Source: Rhodothermales bacterium (GTDB lineage: Bacteria > Bacteroidota > Rhodothermia > Rhodothermales > VXPQ01). Taken from it: DNA of 64,000 nt. The stretch is taken from NCBI GenBank assembly GCA_022821845.1, contig JAJECT010000024.1:66393-130392 (forward strand). The letters are read 5' to 3'. The position numbers and the translations under genes are program-made. Shown piece by piece: positions 28,353 to 37,815 of the stretch (position 1 is the first letter of the stretch; each line of letters begins with the position of its first letter). The notes under the pieces are model-generated. The model did not search any database. It worked only from the letters and a program-made list of their open reading frames with translations, and had not been told where the DNA came from.

Positions 28353-30419
28353 ATGAATACGCCTACCGGAAAGCAGTCCCCCGCCTTTACGCCCTATATC
28401 CCGGCGTCGAAGACCTTGCCTGAAATTACGGTCAAGGCCGTGATTCTCGGTTTTATTCTGTCCGCCGTGCTGGCCGGAGCCAACGCCTACCTTGGACTCA
28501 AGGTCGGACTCACCGTGTCCGCCTCCATTCCCGCGGCGGTCATTTCCATGGCGATCCTGCGCTTTTTCCGCGAGTCGAATATCCTCGAAAACAATATCGT
28601 GCAAACGGCGGCCTCGGCGGGCGAATCGCTTGCGGCGGGCGTCATCTTTACGCTCCCCGCCCTGCTGATGCTGCAATACTGGCAGGGATTCGACTTTCTG
28701 GCCACCATGTCCATCGCGCTTACGGGCGGCGTGCTGGGCGTGTTGTTCACCATACCCTTGCGGCGGGCGCTCATTATCGAGGCCCAGCTCCAGTTCCCGG
28801 AAGGCGTGGCCACGGCCGAAGTGCTCAAGGCGGGCGCGGAAGGCGGGGAAGGCGCCCGGTATATCGCGCTGGCGGGCGTGGCGGGCGCGCTCCTGAAACT
28901 GTTCCAGACCGGATTCCGCCTTGTGGCGGACTCGGCAGCCGGAGCGGTTCAGGCAGGGCGGGCCGTTTTCGGATACGGCACCGAACTGGGCGTGGCGCTG
29001 CTGGGCGTAGGGTACATCGTGGGGTTGAACATCGCCGTCCTGGTGTTTGCGGGCGGCCTGATTTCGTGGCTGTTCGGCATCCCCCTCTATACGGCGATGG
29101 CCTCGCCGGAAGCGCTGGCGGCCCTTACGGAAGGCGCCACGGGATACGAAGCGGCGCTTGCGGTGTGGAGCGGGCGCATTCGGTACCTCGGCGTGGGGGC
29201 CATGGCGCTCGGGGGCGTCTGGGCGCTGCTTTCGCTGGTCAAGCCCATCCGGGACGGCATCCGTTCGTCGCTGTCCGCCGTCCGGGAGGCGCGGTCGGGA
29301 GATCGGTCGGGCATCGCCCGAACCGAACGGGATACCCCCATTCACATCGTACTCTGGGGAACCTTGGCCATGTCCCTCCCCATTTTCGTCAGCTTCCTGT
29401 TCATCGTGGATCAGGAAGCCCTGGGCATTACGGCAGGATTGTACTGGGGCACGCTGGCGGGCGGTCTGGTCTTCGCGCTCCTCGCCGGGTTCCTTTTTGC
29501 ATCCGTAGCCGGGTACATGGCCGGTCTCGTGGGATCGTCGAACAATCCCATCTCTGGCGTCACCATCGCAACCATCCTGAGCACCTCCTTGCTTCTGCTC
29601 TGGGTTCTGGGGTCGCAAATCAATTTCGCCGTCGATGCGATGCAGGCCACCACGGCGGCGGCGACGGCTATCCTGGTCGGGGCGGTCGTATGCTGCGCGG
29701 CCGCCATCGCCGGGGACAACATGCAGGATCTGAAGGCCGGGTATCTCGTAGGCGCCACCCCCTTCAGACAGCAAATCATGCAGGTGGTGGGCGTCGTGGC
29801 CGCTGCGCTGGCGCTGGCCCCCATCCTGGACCTGTTGTTTCAGGCGTACGGCCTGGGCGACATATTTCCGCGGGAAGGCATGGACCCGTCGCAAGCGCTT
29901 CAGGCGCCGCAAGCCACGCTCATGAGTTCGGTGGCCGACGGCGTATTTCGTCAGGACCTGCCATGGAACATGATTACGATCGGGGCGCTCATCGCCGCCG
30001 CCATCATTGTCCTCGACAAATACCTGGAGCGGCGCGGCGGCGCGTTTCGCGCGCCGGTGCTGGCCGTCGCCGTGGGCGTCTATTTGCCGCTGGAATTGAC
30101 CGTCCCCATTTTCGTCGGCGGGCTGATCGCGTTCCTGGCCCAGCGGTCGCTAAGGCGGCGCAAGGACCAGATCGGGGGCGAAGTCGCGTACGAAGAAGCC
30201 GTGCAAAAGGCGAAGCGGCGGGGGCTGTTGTTCGCTTCCGGCTTGATCACCGGCGAAGCCCTCGTAGGCATCCTTCTGGCCATTCCGTTCGCGGCGGCGC
30301 AGAGTACGCAAGTGCTTGCCCTCGCACCCGAGGGCTTCGCGCCCGTCGCCGACGCGCTTGGGCTGGTCGCCTTCGGCTGCTTCATTGCGTGGCTGTACCG
30401 CGTGGCGCGGCGGGCATGA
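28353..30419 (+). CDS. OPT family oligopeptide transporter
   Basis: ITVKAVILGFILSAVLAGANAYLGLKVGLTVSASIPAAVISMAILR and multiple TM segments. Confidence 0.9.
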   Translation: MNTPTGKQSPAFTPYIPASKTLPEITVKAVILGFILSAVLAGANAYLGLKVGLTVSASIPAAVISMAILRFFRESNILENNIVQTAASAGESLAAGVIFTLPALLMLQYWQGFDFLATMSIALTGGVLGVLFTIPLRRALIIEAQLQFPEGVATAEVLKAGAEGGEGARYIALAGVAGALLKLFQTGFRLVADSAAGAVQAGRAVFGYGTELGVALLGVGYIVGLNIAVLVFAGGLISWLFGIPLYTAMASPEALAALTEGATGYEAALAVWSGRIRYLGVGAMALGGVWALLSLVKPIRDGIRSSLSAVREARSGDRSGIARTERDTPIHIVLWGTLAMSLPIFVSFLFIVDQEALGITAGLYWGTLAGGLVFALLAGFLFASVAGYMAGLVGSSNNPISGVTIATILSTSLLLLWVLGSQINFAVDAMQATTAAATAILVGAVVCCAAAIAGDNMQDLKAGYLVGATPFRQQIMQVVGVVAAALALAPILDLLFQAYGLGDIFPREGMDPSQALQAPQATLMSSVADGVFRQDLPWNMITIGALIAAAIIVLDKYLERRGGAFRAPVLAVAVGVYLPLELTVPIFVGGLIAFLAQRSLRRRKDQIGGEVAYEEAVQKAKRRGLLFASGLITGEALVGILLAIPFAAAQSTQVLALAPEGFAPVADALGLVAFGCFIAWLYRVARRA

Positions 30420-30447
30420 CCGTTTTCCAAGGCAACCGGACAGACTG

Positions 30448-30933
30448 GTGAAAATCGGAATTATCTCGGACACGCACGGTTATTTGCATCCGGCGGTCGC
30501 AACGCATTTCGCCGGCGTGGACTGCATTCTCCACGCCGGGGACGTAGGCGATGCGGCCATTCTGGATCGCCTCGAAGAAATCGCGCCGGTCAAGGCTGTC
30601 TGGGGCAACGTGGACGGACCCGGCGTCCGGTTTCGGACCACCGAAGTCTTGCGCGAGGAAATGGACGGCGTCCGCCTGTGCATGACCCATATCGGAGGCC
30701 GGCCCGGGCGCTGGGACCCCGCCATCGCCAACGCGCTCGCCGCCGACCCGCCGGACATTTTCATCTGCGGGCATAGCCACATCCTGCGCATCGAACGGGT
30801 GCGCCAGCCCGCAGGCATGTTGTACGTTAACCCCGGCGCGGCGGGCCGACAAGGGTTGCACCAGGTCAAGACCTGCGTGTTGCTGGAAATAGCCGACGGA
30901 AGCGCCCGCAAAGCAGACGTCGTGCATCTGTAA
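30448..30933 (+). CDS. YfcE/MJ0936-type metallophosphoesterase
   Basis: GTG start; VKIGIISDTHGYLHP, HAGDVGD, GNVDGP, CGHSHILRIE, VNPGAAG. Confidence 0.88.
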   Translation: MKIGIISDTHGYLHPAVATHFAGVDCILHAGDVGDAAILDRLEEIAPVKAVWGNVDGPGVRFRTTEVLREEMDGVRLCMTHIGGRPGRWDPAIANALAADPPDIFICGHSHILRIERVRQPAGMLYVNPGAAGRQGLHQVKTCVLLEIADGSARKADVVHL

Positions 30934-30951
30934 AACAGGCTCCCGCCGCGC

Positions 30952-32709
30952 ATGTCCAATCCAGACCCATCTCCCATGCGAAGCGAACGCTTCGACCTGC
31001 GGGCGCTATACGAAACGAGCCGCCTGCTAAGCACGTCGCTCGACCTGAAATTCGTGCTGAACAGTTTGCTCCTCACCGTCATGAGCAAACTGCTGACGAC
31101 CCGGGCCGCCGTGCTGATGCGCGATCCGGTCGAGAACGGATACCGCGTGGCCGCCACAAGGAACATCAAGACGCTTCAGGAAGGCGTCGTGCTCGAAACG
31201 CCGGACCTGCCGGAGGACGCCGTGCTGACGGGCCAGGACGCGCCGCCCGCGCTGCGGGAGCACGGCCTGGAACTGGCGGCGCCTATCCGGTTCGGAAGCC
31301 GGGAAATCGGCATGCTCGCCGCCGGGCGCAAAGCGACGGGCGAACCCTACGATCCATTCGAACTGGAATTCGTCCGGTCGCTGGTGCATATGTCCTCCAC
31401 GGCGGTGCACAACTCGCTGATGGTGGAAGAACTGCAACTGGCGAACCGCGACCTGGACGCGCGAATCCAGGAGCTGAATACGCTTTTCGAGCTGTCGCAG
31501 GAATTCAACGCCGCCATCGACCGGGAGCGGGTCGTGAAGTTGCTCTCCTTCGCCCTGATGGGACAAATGCTGGCGTCCCGACACCTGTTTCTGGTGCGAC
31601 GAAGCCGGACGAACGAGGATCCGACCCGACCGGACCTGTTCGTCGCCGCCTCCGGGGACTTGTCGGAGCGGATGCCCCCCGACCTGGCGCAGCAGCTGTG
31701 CGCGCTGGAACGCCTCGTCCCGCCAGACGACGAGACGACGCCTCCCGACGCGCTCCGGCAGGGACTCCGGGACCTTGGACTGATCCTTGCGCTGCCCCTG
31801 AAACAACAGGGACAGCCGTGCGGGGCCTTATGCCTCGGCCCCAGGCAAAGTGGGCAATCGTACACCCCCGCAGACATCGAATTCCTGTCCGCCCTGGGCA
31901 ATCTCACCCTCGTTTCGGTGCAAAATTCGTTTCTGGTCGAAGAACAGATCGAGAAAAAACGCCTGGAGGAAGAGATGCGCATTGCGCGGCGCATTCAGGA
32001 ACGGCTCTTGCCCCGGGAAACCCCCGGCACAGACCCCTACGAAGTCGCCGCGCTCGCCAGGCCAAGCCGCGTCGTAGGCGGCGACTACTACGACGTGGCG
32101 CGGCTCAAAGGCGAACGACTCCTGCTCGCTATCGCCGACGTAACAGGCAAGGGCATGCCCGCCGCGCTCCTCATGGCGAATTTGCAGGCCAGCTTGCATG
32201 TCGTGCTGCCCATGGACATGACCATCGAGCAGGCGGTGGGACATATCAATCGCGTCACGTGCGAAAACACCGACGCGGACCGGTTCATTACGTTCTTCAT
32301 GGCCATCCTGCACCTCGATTCCGGCTATATGGAATACGTGAACGCGGGGCACAATCCTCCCCTGGTCGTGCGGCGAAACGGGGCTACGGAATTGCTAAGC
32401 AGCGGCGGACTGCTGCTGGGCGTAATGGATGGGGCGGGCTACGAACGCGGCGCGGTCCGCCTGGAGCCGGGGGACGTCGTGGCGCTGTTTACGGACGGCG
32501 TAACGGAGGCCATGAACGCTTCCGGCGAAGAATATCTCGAAGAACGCCTTGAAGCCGCGCTCCAGCGGGCGCATACGAAATCGGCGGCGGACATCGTGGA
32601 CCTGGTCCACAAGGACATTGCGAAATTTACGGGAAATGTCGAGGAATTGTCCGACGACCTCACCATGCTGGTGGTCAAGCGGGCCGCGGACGCGGAGCCT
32701 CCCGCATAA
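30952..32709 (+). CDS. GAF domain / SpoIIE-type PP2C protein serine phosphatase
   Basis: GAF-like region then RRIQERLLPRETPGTDPYEVAALARPSRVVGGDYYDV, DVTGKGMPAALLMANLQA, YVNAGHNPPLV, LFTDGVTEA. Confidence 0.9.
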   Translation: MSNPDPSPMRSERFDLRALYETSRLLSTSLDLKFVLNSLLLTVMSKLLTTRAAVLMRDPVENGYRVAATRNIKTLQEGVVLETPDLPEDAVLTGQDAPPALREHGLELAAPIRFGSREIGMLAAGRKATGEPYDPFELEFVRSLVHMSSTAVHNSLMVEELQLANRDLDARIQELNTLFELSQEFNAAIDRERVVKLLSFALMGQMLASRHLFLVRRSRTNEDPTRPDLFVAASGDLSERMPPDLAQQLCALERLVPPDDETTPPDALRQGLRDLGLILALPLKQQGQPCGALCLGPRQSGQSYTPADIEFLSALGNLTLVSVQNSFLVEEQIEKKRLEEEMRIARRIQERLLPRETPGTDPYEVAALARPSRVVGGDYYDVARLKGERLLLAIADVTGKGMPAALLMANLQASLHVVLPMDMTIEQAVGHINRVTCENTDADRFITFFMAILHLDSGYMEYVNAGHNPPLVVRRNGATELLSSGGLLLGVMDGAGYERGAVRLEPGDVVALFTDGVTEAMNASGEEYLEERLEAALQRAHTKSAADIVDLVHKDIAKFTGNVEELSDDLTMLVVKRAADAEPPA

Positions 32710-32745
32710 TTCGCCTGTCTTTCCGCGAAAATCCTCGAATCCCAT

Positions 32746-32788
32746 CGCTGCGTTGCGTATCATATAGCGCTGCGTTGCGTATCATATA
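32746..32788. repeat. 21-bp tandem direct repeat, period 22
   Basis: cgctgcgttgcgtatcatata occurs twice, separated by one base. Confidence 0.9.
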
Positions 32789-32823
32789 CGTCGTATCGTT
32801 TCCGCTCACATTGTCCCTTCGCC

Positions 32824-33483
32824 ATGAAATTTTTCGTAGACACCGCGGACCTGGAGGAAATCCGCGAGGCCGCCTCGCTGGGCGTACTGGACGGCGTAAC
32901 CACGAATCCGTCGCTCATGAGAAAGGCGGGCAACGTGAATTTTCACGAGCACATCTACCGCATTTGCGAGCTGGTGGATGGGGACGTGTCCGCCGAAGTT
33001 ACCGCCGTCGATTACGACGGCATCATGGAACAGGCGCGGCAACTGGCGCCCATTCACAAAAATGTCGTGGTGAAAGTGCCGCTCATTCCCGACGGAATCA
33101 AGGCCCTGAAAACCTGTTCGGAAGAAGGCATCCGGACCAACTGTACGCTTTGTTTCTCGCCGACGCAGGCGCTGATCGCCGCCAAGGCAGGCGCCAACTA
33201 CATCAGCCCGTTTATCGGACGCCTCGACGACATCTCGACGAACGGCATGGAGCTCATTGAGCAAATCGTCCAGATATACCGGCAATACGACTTCGCCACC
33301 GAGGTGCTGGCGGCCTCCATCCGGCACCCGCTGCATGTGGTCGAGGCGGCCCTCGTGGGCGCGGACGTAGCCACCATGCCGCTTGGCGTGATCAAGAAGC
33401 TGCTCCATCACCCGCTCACAGACATCGGCCTGGAGCGGTTCCTCGCCGACTGGCGGGAATACGAAGCAGCCGCATCGACGTAA
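32824..33483 (+). CDS. fsa: Fructose-6-phosphate aldolase / transaldolase
   Basis: [68 protein letters not shown]. Confidence 0.92.
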   Translation: MKFFVDTADLEEIREAASLGVLDGVTTNPSLMRKAGNVNFHEHIYRICELVDGDVSAEVTAVDYDGIMEQARQLAPIHKNVVVKVPLIPDGIKALKTCSEEGIRTNCTLCFSPTQALIAAKAGANYISPFIGRLDDISTNGMELIEQIVQIYRQYDFATEVLAASIRHPLHVVEAALVGADVATMPLGVIKKLLHHPLTDIGLERFLADWREYEAAAST

Positions 33484-33496
33484 CGGCGGGTACGGA

Positions 33497-34897
33497 ATGC
33501 AGTTTGTTTCTCTGGGGAAAACAGAAGCCATCGGGGCCAGCTGTCACCTTGCGCTGATCGGCGATACGGGCCTCCTCATCGACGCGGGCGCCGACCCCGA
33601 CGAAGAAGGGCCGGACTCGTTGCCGGATTTCGCCGCGATCCACCAGCGACCCGAATGGCCTGTGGACCATGCGCTGGTTACGCATGCGCACCACGACCAC
33701 ATCGGTTCGTTGCCCGTGCTGATCCAGCATTTTCCGCATGTGCGCGTCCATATGACGCGGGCTACGCGCGATTTGACGGATTTCGTGCTTCCCGCCTCCG
33801 CGCGCCTGCAACAGCGCAAACTTGAGGAAGGCACGTCGATTCATGCGCCCCTTTTTGACGAAGAGGAACTGGAAGGGCAACAATTCCTGTACGCTCCCCG
33901 CGACCTCAACACCGATTTCGACGTAACCGGACTTCGCGGCCAATGCCGGATCACGGCCCGGTTTTACCATGCCGGACACGTGCTGGGCGCCGCCGGCGTC
34001 CTTTTATCCTGGGAAGTCGATGGACGAACCCGGCGGGCGTTCTACACCAGCGACACCAATCGGCATGCGCAGGCCATTGTTCCGGGCGGAGCGTATCCGG
34101 ACCCTCCCGTAGATATATTGATCCTCGAATCCACGCTGGGCGCCGACAAGGACGCCGAATCGACCACGCGCAAGGCAGAGGAAAAGAAATTCGGCGACGC
34201 CCTGGCGAGGGTGCTGGAGCGGGGCGGCACGGCGCTGATCCCCTCGTTCGCATTCGGGCGCGCGCAGGAAGTCCTTGCGCTCATTGACCGGTTCAAGAAG
34301 CGGAAGCGCATTCCGGCGGACATTCCGGTCTATACCGCCGGTTCCATGCGGGCGTTTGCCGAAATCTATGATCGTACGCGCTTCAACACGCCCCGCCTGG
34401 ACGAGGAATTCAAGGTATTCGACGTGGAGCAAATGCGCCTGCCCCGCAAGCCGGCGCTACTCAACCGGGCGTTGCAGGGACCGGCCATCCATCTGGCGGC
34501 CAGCGGCATGATGTTCGAACGCACCTTGTCCAACATGCTGGCGCGCCGCCTCGTCGAGGACGAAAAAAACGCCATCTTTCTGGTGGGATTCGCCAAGGAA
34601 GATTCTCCGGCGGCCCAACTCCTCGCCGCCGCAGATGAGGAGGGCGAAAACGCCGAGGTCCAGCTCGACCGGACGAAACCGAAGCAACCCGTCCGGTGCG
34701 AAGTCCGGAAATTCCGCTTCAGCGGGCACAGCCACCGGGGCGATCTCATCAAACTGGTCGAACGCCTGTCGCCCGCAACCGTCGCGCTCGTGCACGGCGA
34801 AACGGACGCGCGAAACTGGATGGCCAAGAAGATTCGAAAGAAGTACCCGAACATCGACGTCGTAATACCCGAGGAAGGCATACCCGTCGAATTGTAA
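33497..34897 (+). CDS. MBL-fold hydrolase with beta-CASP/RNA-specificity domain
   Basis: ALVTHAHHDHIGSLPVLIQ; ALIPSFAFGRAQEVLALI; GHSHRGDLIKLVERLSPATVALVHGE. Confidence 0.88.
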   Translation: MQFVSLGKTEAIGASCHLALIGDTGLLIDAGADPDEEGPDSLPDFAAIHQRPEWPVDHALVTHAHHDHIGSLPVLIQHFPHVRVHMTRATRDLTDFVLPASARLQQRKLEEGTSIHAPLFDEEELEGQQFLYAPRDLNTDFDVTGLRGQCRITARFYHAGHVLGAAGVLLSWEVDGRTRRAFYTSDTNRHAQAIVPGGAYPDPPVDILILESTLGADKDAESTTRKAEEKKFGDALARVLERGGTALIPSFAFGRAQEVLALIDRFKKRKRIPADIPVYTAGSMRAFAEIYDRTRFNTPRLDEEFKVFDVEQMRLPRKPALLNRALQGPAIHLAASGMMFERTLSNMLARRLVEDEKNAIFLVGFAKEDSPAAQLLAAADEEGENAEVQLDRTKPKQPVRCEVRKFRFSGHSHRGDLIKLVERLSPATVALVHGETDARNWMAKKIRKKYPNIDVVIPEEGIPVEL

Positions 34898-34906
34898 GTC
34901 TACAGC

Positions 34907-37810
34907 ATGAACGACGCCTTGCAGGACTTTCGGCATGCGCTTGCGCCCCGCATTGCGGGCGAGCTGCTTTTGGACGAGATGTCGCGGGCGTTGTACGCGA
35001 CCGACGCCAGCATCTACCGCATGAAGCCGCGCGCCGTGCTGATTCCGCGCACGATGGACGACGTGCAAGCGGCGATCGAGGAAGCCGGGCGTTTCGGCAT
35101 GCCGGCGCTGCCGCGCGGCGGCGGGTCCTCCCTGGCCGGACAAACGGTGGCGGAAGCCCTGGTCATCGACTTTACGAAGCATCTTGACCGTATTCTGGAA
35201 ATAGACGAGGAAGCGCGGCAGGTTCGCGTAGAGCCCGGGCTGGTGCTGGACCGCCTCAACGCCGCGCTGGCGCCCCGCGGACTGATGGCGGGACCAGACC
35301 CCGCGAGCAGCAACCGCGCCACGCTCGGAGGCATGGTTGGCAACAACGCCACAGGCGCCCATTCCATTCTGTACGGAAATACGATAGACCATGTGCATGC
35401 GCTGGACGTCTTCCTTGACGACGGCGTCCTGGTCCGCCTCGAAGAAACCTCCCTCGAACGCTGGGATCAACGCGCCCGCGCCGGCGGAAGCGAAGGACGT
35501 ATTTTTCGCGGGCTGGGCCAGCTCCTCGAAACCCATGCGGAAACGATCCAGCGGGATACGCCCCGGCACTGGCGCCGCAACAGCGGATATCGGCTGGAAC
35601 ATCTCGTGGGCAAGGCGTCCCGGAACCCTGCGCGCCTCCTGTGCGGCAGCGAAGGCACCCTGGCCGTCACCAGGGAAATCCGGTTGCATGTGGTCGAACG
35701 CCCGAAGCGCTCGGCGCTGGGCGTCGCGCACTTCGCCACGTTGCGGGAAGCGCTCGAATCCGTAACCGCCATTCTGGAAACTGGCCCGTCGGCGGTCGAA
35801 CTCTTCGACGGCATCGCCATCGAACAGACCCGTCGCGCGCCGGGGTTTGCGCATCGCCTCACGTTCGTCGAGGGCGAGCCGGAAGCAGTCCTCATCACGG
35901 AATACTTCGGCGAGAGCGACCAGGAACTGACCGCCCGGCTGAACGACCTTAAACAAACGCTTGCCCGCAACCATGCCGGGTACGCAGTCGCCCTCGCCCG
36001 TACGCCGGAAGAAATCGCCAACGTATGGGCCGTCCGCAAGGAGGGCCTGGGCCTGATCATGGGCGTACAGGGAGAGCACAAACCCATCGCCTTTATCGAA
36101 GACGCGTCCGTGCCGGTCGAGCATCTCGCCGAGTACGTAGCGTCGCTTCTGTCGCTTTTGCAGGGGACCCGCACCGTCCTGTACGCCCACGCCTCCGCCG
36201 GCACCCTCCATATTCGCCCATTCATCAATACCAGGGACGCCGCGGACGTGGCGAAAATGCGCGACATTGCGCAAGGCTCCATGGAACTCGCCCGGCGATT
36301 CGGCGGAACGATCTCCTCGGAGCACGGAGACGGACTCGCCCGCAGCGAATTCATCGAACCGCTGCTCGGCACGGACCTGTACCGGGTCTATCAGGAAACG
36401 AAACGGCTCTTCGACCCCCGCGGATTGCTCAATCCGGGCAAGATCGTCGAGGCGCCGCCCATGACCGAAAACCTGCGCATCGGCCCGGGATACGAAACGC
36501 TTCCGGTCGTCGAACGGCTCGATTTTTCCGATCAGGGCGGGTTCGCGCGGGCGGTCGAATTGTGCAACGGCAACGGCGCCTGCCGCAAACTCGACGCCGG
36601 CGCGATGTGTCCTCCGTTCATGGTCACGCGCAACGAGCAGGACAATACGCGGGGGCGGGCCAACGCCCTGCGCGAAGCCCTCTCCGGCGGCCTCCCGCAG
36701 GGGGCGCTGACGGGCAAACGAATGTACGAAGTGATGGACCTGTGCATTCAGTGCAAGGCATGCAAAACGGAATGTCCGTCGAACGTGGACATGGCCCGGA
36801 TCAAGTCCGAATGGCTGGGCATGTACTGGGAAAAACAGGCGCCGCCCTTGCGTACGCGGCTTCTTGCGCAGATGCCGCAGACGATCCGCCGAATGCCCGC
36901 AACCGCGGCCCGCCTCGCCAACAGACTGCAAGGCAACCGGAGCTTCCGGCGACTGCTCGAACGCGCCCTGGGGCTTTCCGCCCGCCGCGCACTGCCCTCG
37001 TTCGCCCCCGAACCGTTCACGCAATGGTTTGCCAAACAGGCGAAACAGGCGCAACAGGCGCCCCAACGCGCCCCGGCGAACGCCCCGCCCGTCCTGCTTT
37101 TCGTCGATACGTTCAACAACTGGAACCACCCCGAAACAGCCCGGGCCGCCGCGGAATTTCTGCGCCGGACCGGCTTCGCCGTACAGGTCGCTTCGGAAAC
37201 GCTTTGTTGCGGGCGCCCCCTCTTCACGAAAGGGTTTCTGGAGGCCGCGCGGCAGCAAGTCCGGCAAGCCGCCGACGCGCTGTATCCATGGGCCGAGCAG
37301 GGGCTTCCCGTGGTCGGCCTCGAACCCAGCTGCATCCTTACGTTCCGGGACGAAGCCCGCATCCTCTTGCCCGGCGACGCCCGCGTAGCCCGCCTCGCCG
37401 AACAGGTATTTACCTTCGAGGAATTTGTGATCGACCGGGCGGACGCCTTTGCCGCCGGCGCGGCGCAATGGACGGACGAAACCCGCGACGTACTCCTGCA
37501 CGAGCATTGCCACCAGAAAGCGCTAAAGGGCGCGGGCGCCACCGCAGCGTGCCTGGAATTGCCCCCGAACTACACGGTGCGCCCCGTCGATTCGGGATGC
37601 TGCGGCATGGCGGGCGCCTTCGGCTACGAAGCGGAGCATTACGATCTGTCCATCGCCATGGCGGAGCGGCGGCTTGCCCCGGCGGTCCGCAATGCGCCGC
37701 AAGACACGCTCATCGCCGCCGCAGGCGTTTCGTGCCGCGCCCAGATTTTCGATACCGCGAAGCGGCAGGCGCTGCATCCGGCGGAAATTCTGCTGGACGC
37801 GCTGCGGTAG
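34907..37810 (+). CDS. FAD-linked oxidase fused to Fe-S/CCG domain (GlcD-GlcF type)
   Basis: FAD-binding PRGGGSSLAGQTV, GGMVGNNATGAHS, SSEHGDGLARSEF; Fe-S CIQCKACKTECPSNVD; CCG-type CCGRPL and DSGCCGMAGAFGYE. Confidence 0.9.
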   Translation: MNDALQDFRHALAPRIAGELLLDEMSRALYATDASIYRMKPRAVLIPRTMDDVQAAIEEAGRFGMPALPRGGGSSLAGQTVAEALVIDFTKHLDRILEIDEEARQVRVEPGLVLDRLNAALAPRGLMAGPDPASSNRATLGGMVGNNATGAHSILYGNTIDHVHALDVFLDDGVLVRLEETSLERWDQRARAGGSEGRIFRGLGQLLETHAETIQRDTPRHWRRNSGYRLEHLVGKASRNPARLLCGSEGTLAVTREIRLHVVERPKRSALGVAHFATLREALESVTAILETGPSAVELFDGIAIEQTRRAPGFAHRLTFVEGEPEAVLITEYFGESDQELTARLNDLKQTLARNHAGYAVALARTPEEIANVWAVRKEGLGLIMGVQGEHKPIAFIEDASVPVEHLAEYVASLLSLLQGTRTVLYAHASAGTLHIRPFINTRDAADVAKMRDIAQGSMELARRFGGTISSEHGDGLARSEFIEPLLGTDLYRVYQETKRLFDPRGLLNPGKIVEAPPMTENLRIGPGYETLPVVERLDFSDQGGFARAVELCNGNGACRKLDAGAMCPPFMVTRNEQDNTRGRANALREALSGGLPQGALTGKRMYEVMDLCIQCKACKTECPSNVDMARIKSEWLGMYWEKQAPPLRTRLLAQMPQTIRRMPATAARLANRLQGNRSFRRLLERALGLSARRALPSFAPEPFTQWFAKQAKQAQQAPQRAPANAPPVLLFVDTFNNWNHPETARAAAEFLRRTGFAVQVASETLCCGRPLFTKGFLEAARQQVRQAADALYPWAEQGLPVVGLEPSCILTFRDEARILLPGDARVARLAEQVFTFEEFVIDRADAFAAGAAQWTDETRDVLLHEHCHQKALKGAGATAACLELPPNYTVRPVDSGCCGMAGAFGYEAEHYDLSIAMAERRLAPAVRNAPQDTLIAAAGVSCRAQIFDTAKRQALHPAEILLDALR

Positions 37811-37815
37811 AAAAA

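Noticed and set aside
34457-37513. 1018-aa minus-strand ORF
   Set aside because: Antisense shadow of the GlcD-GlcF fusion and the MBL gene.
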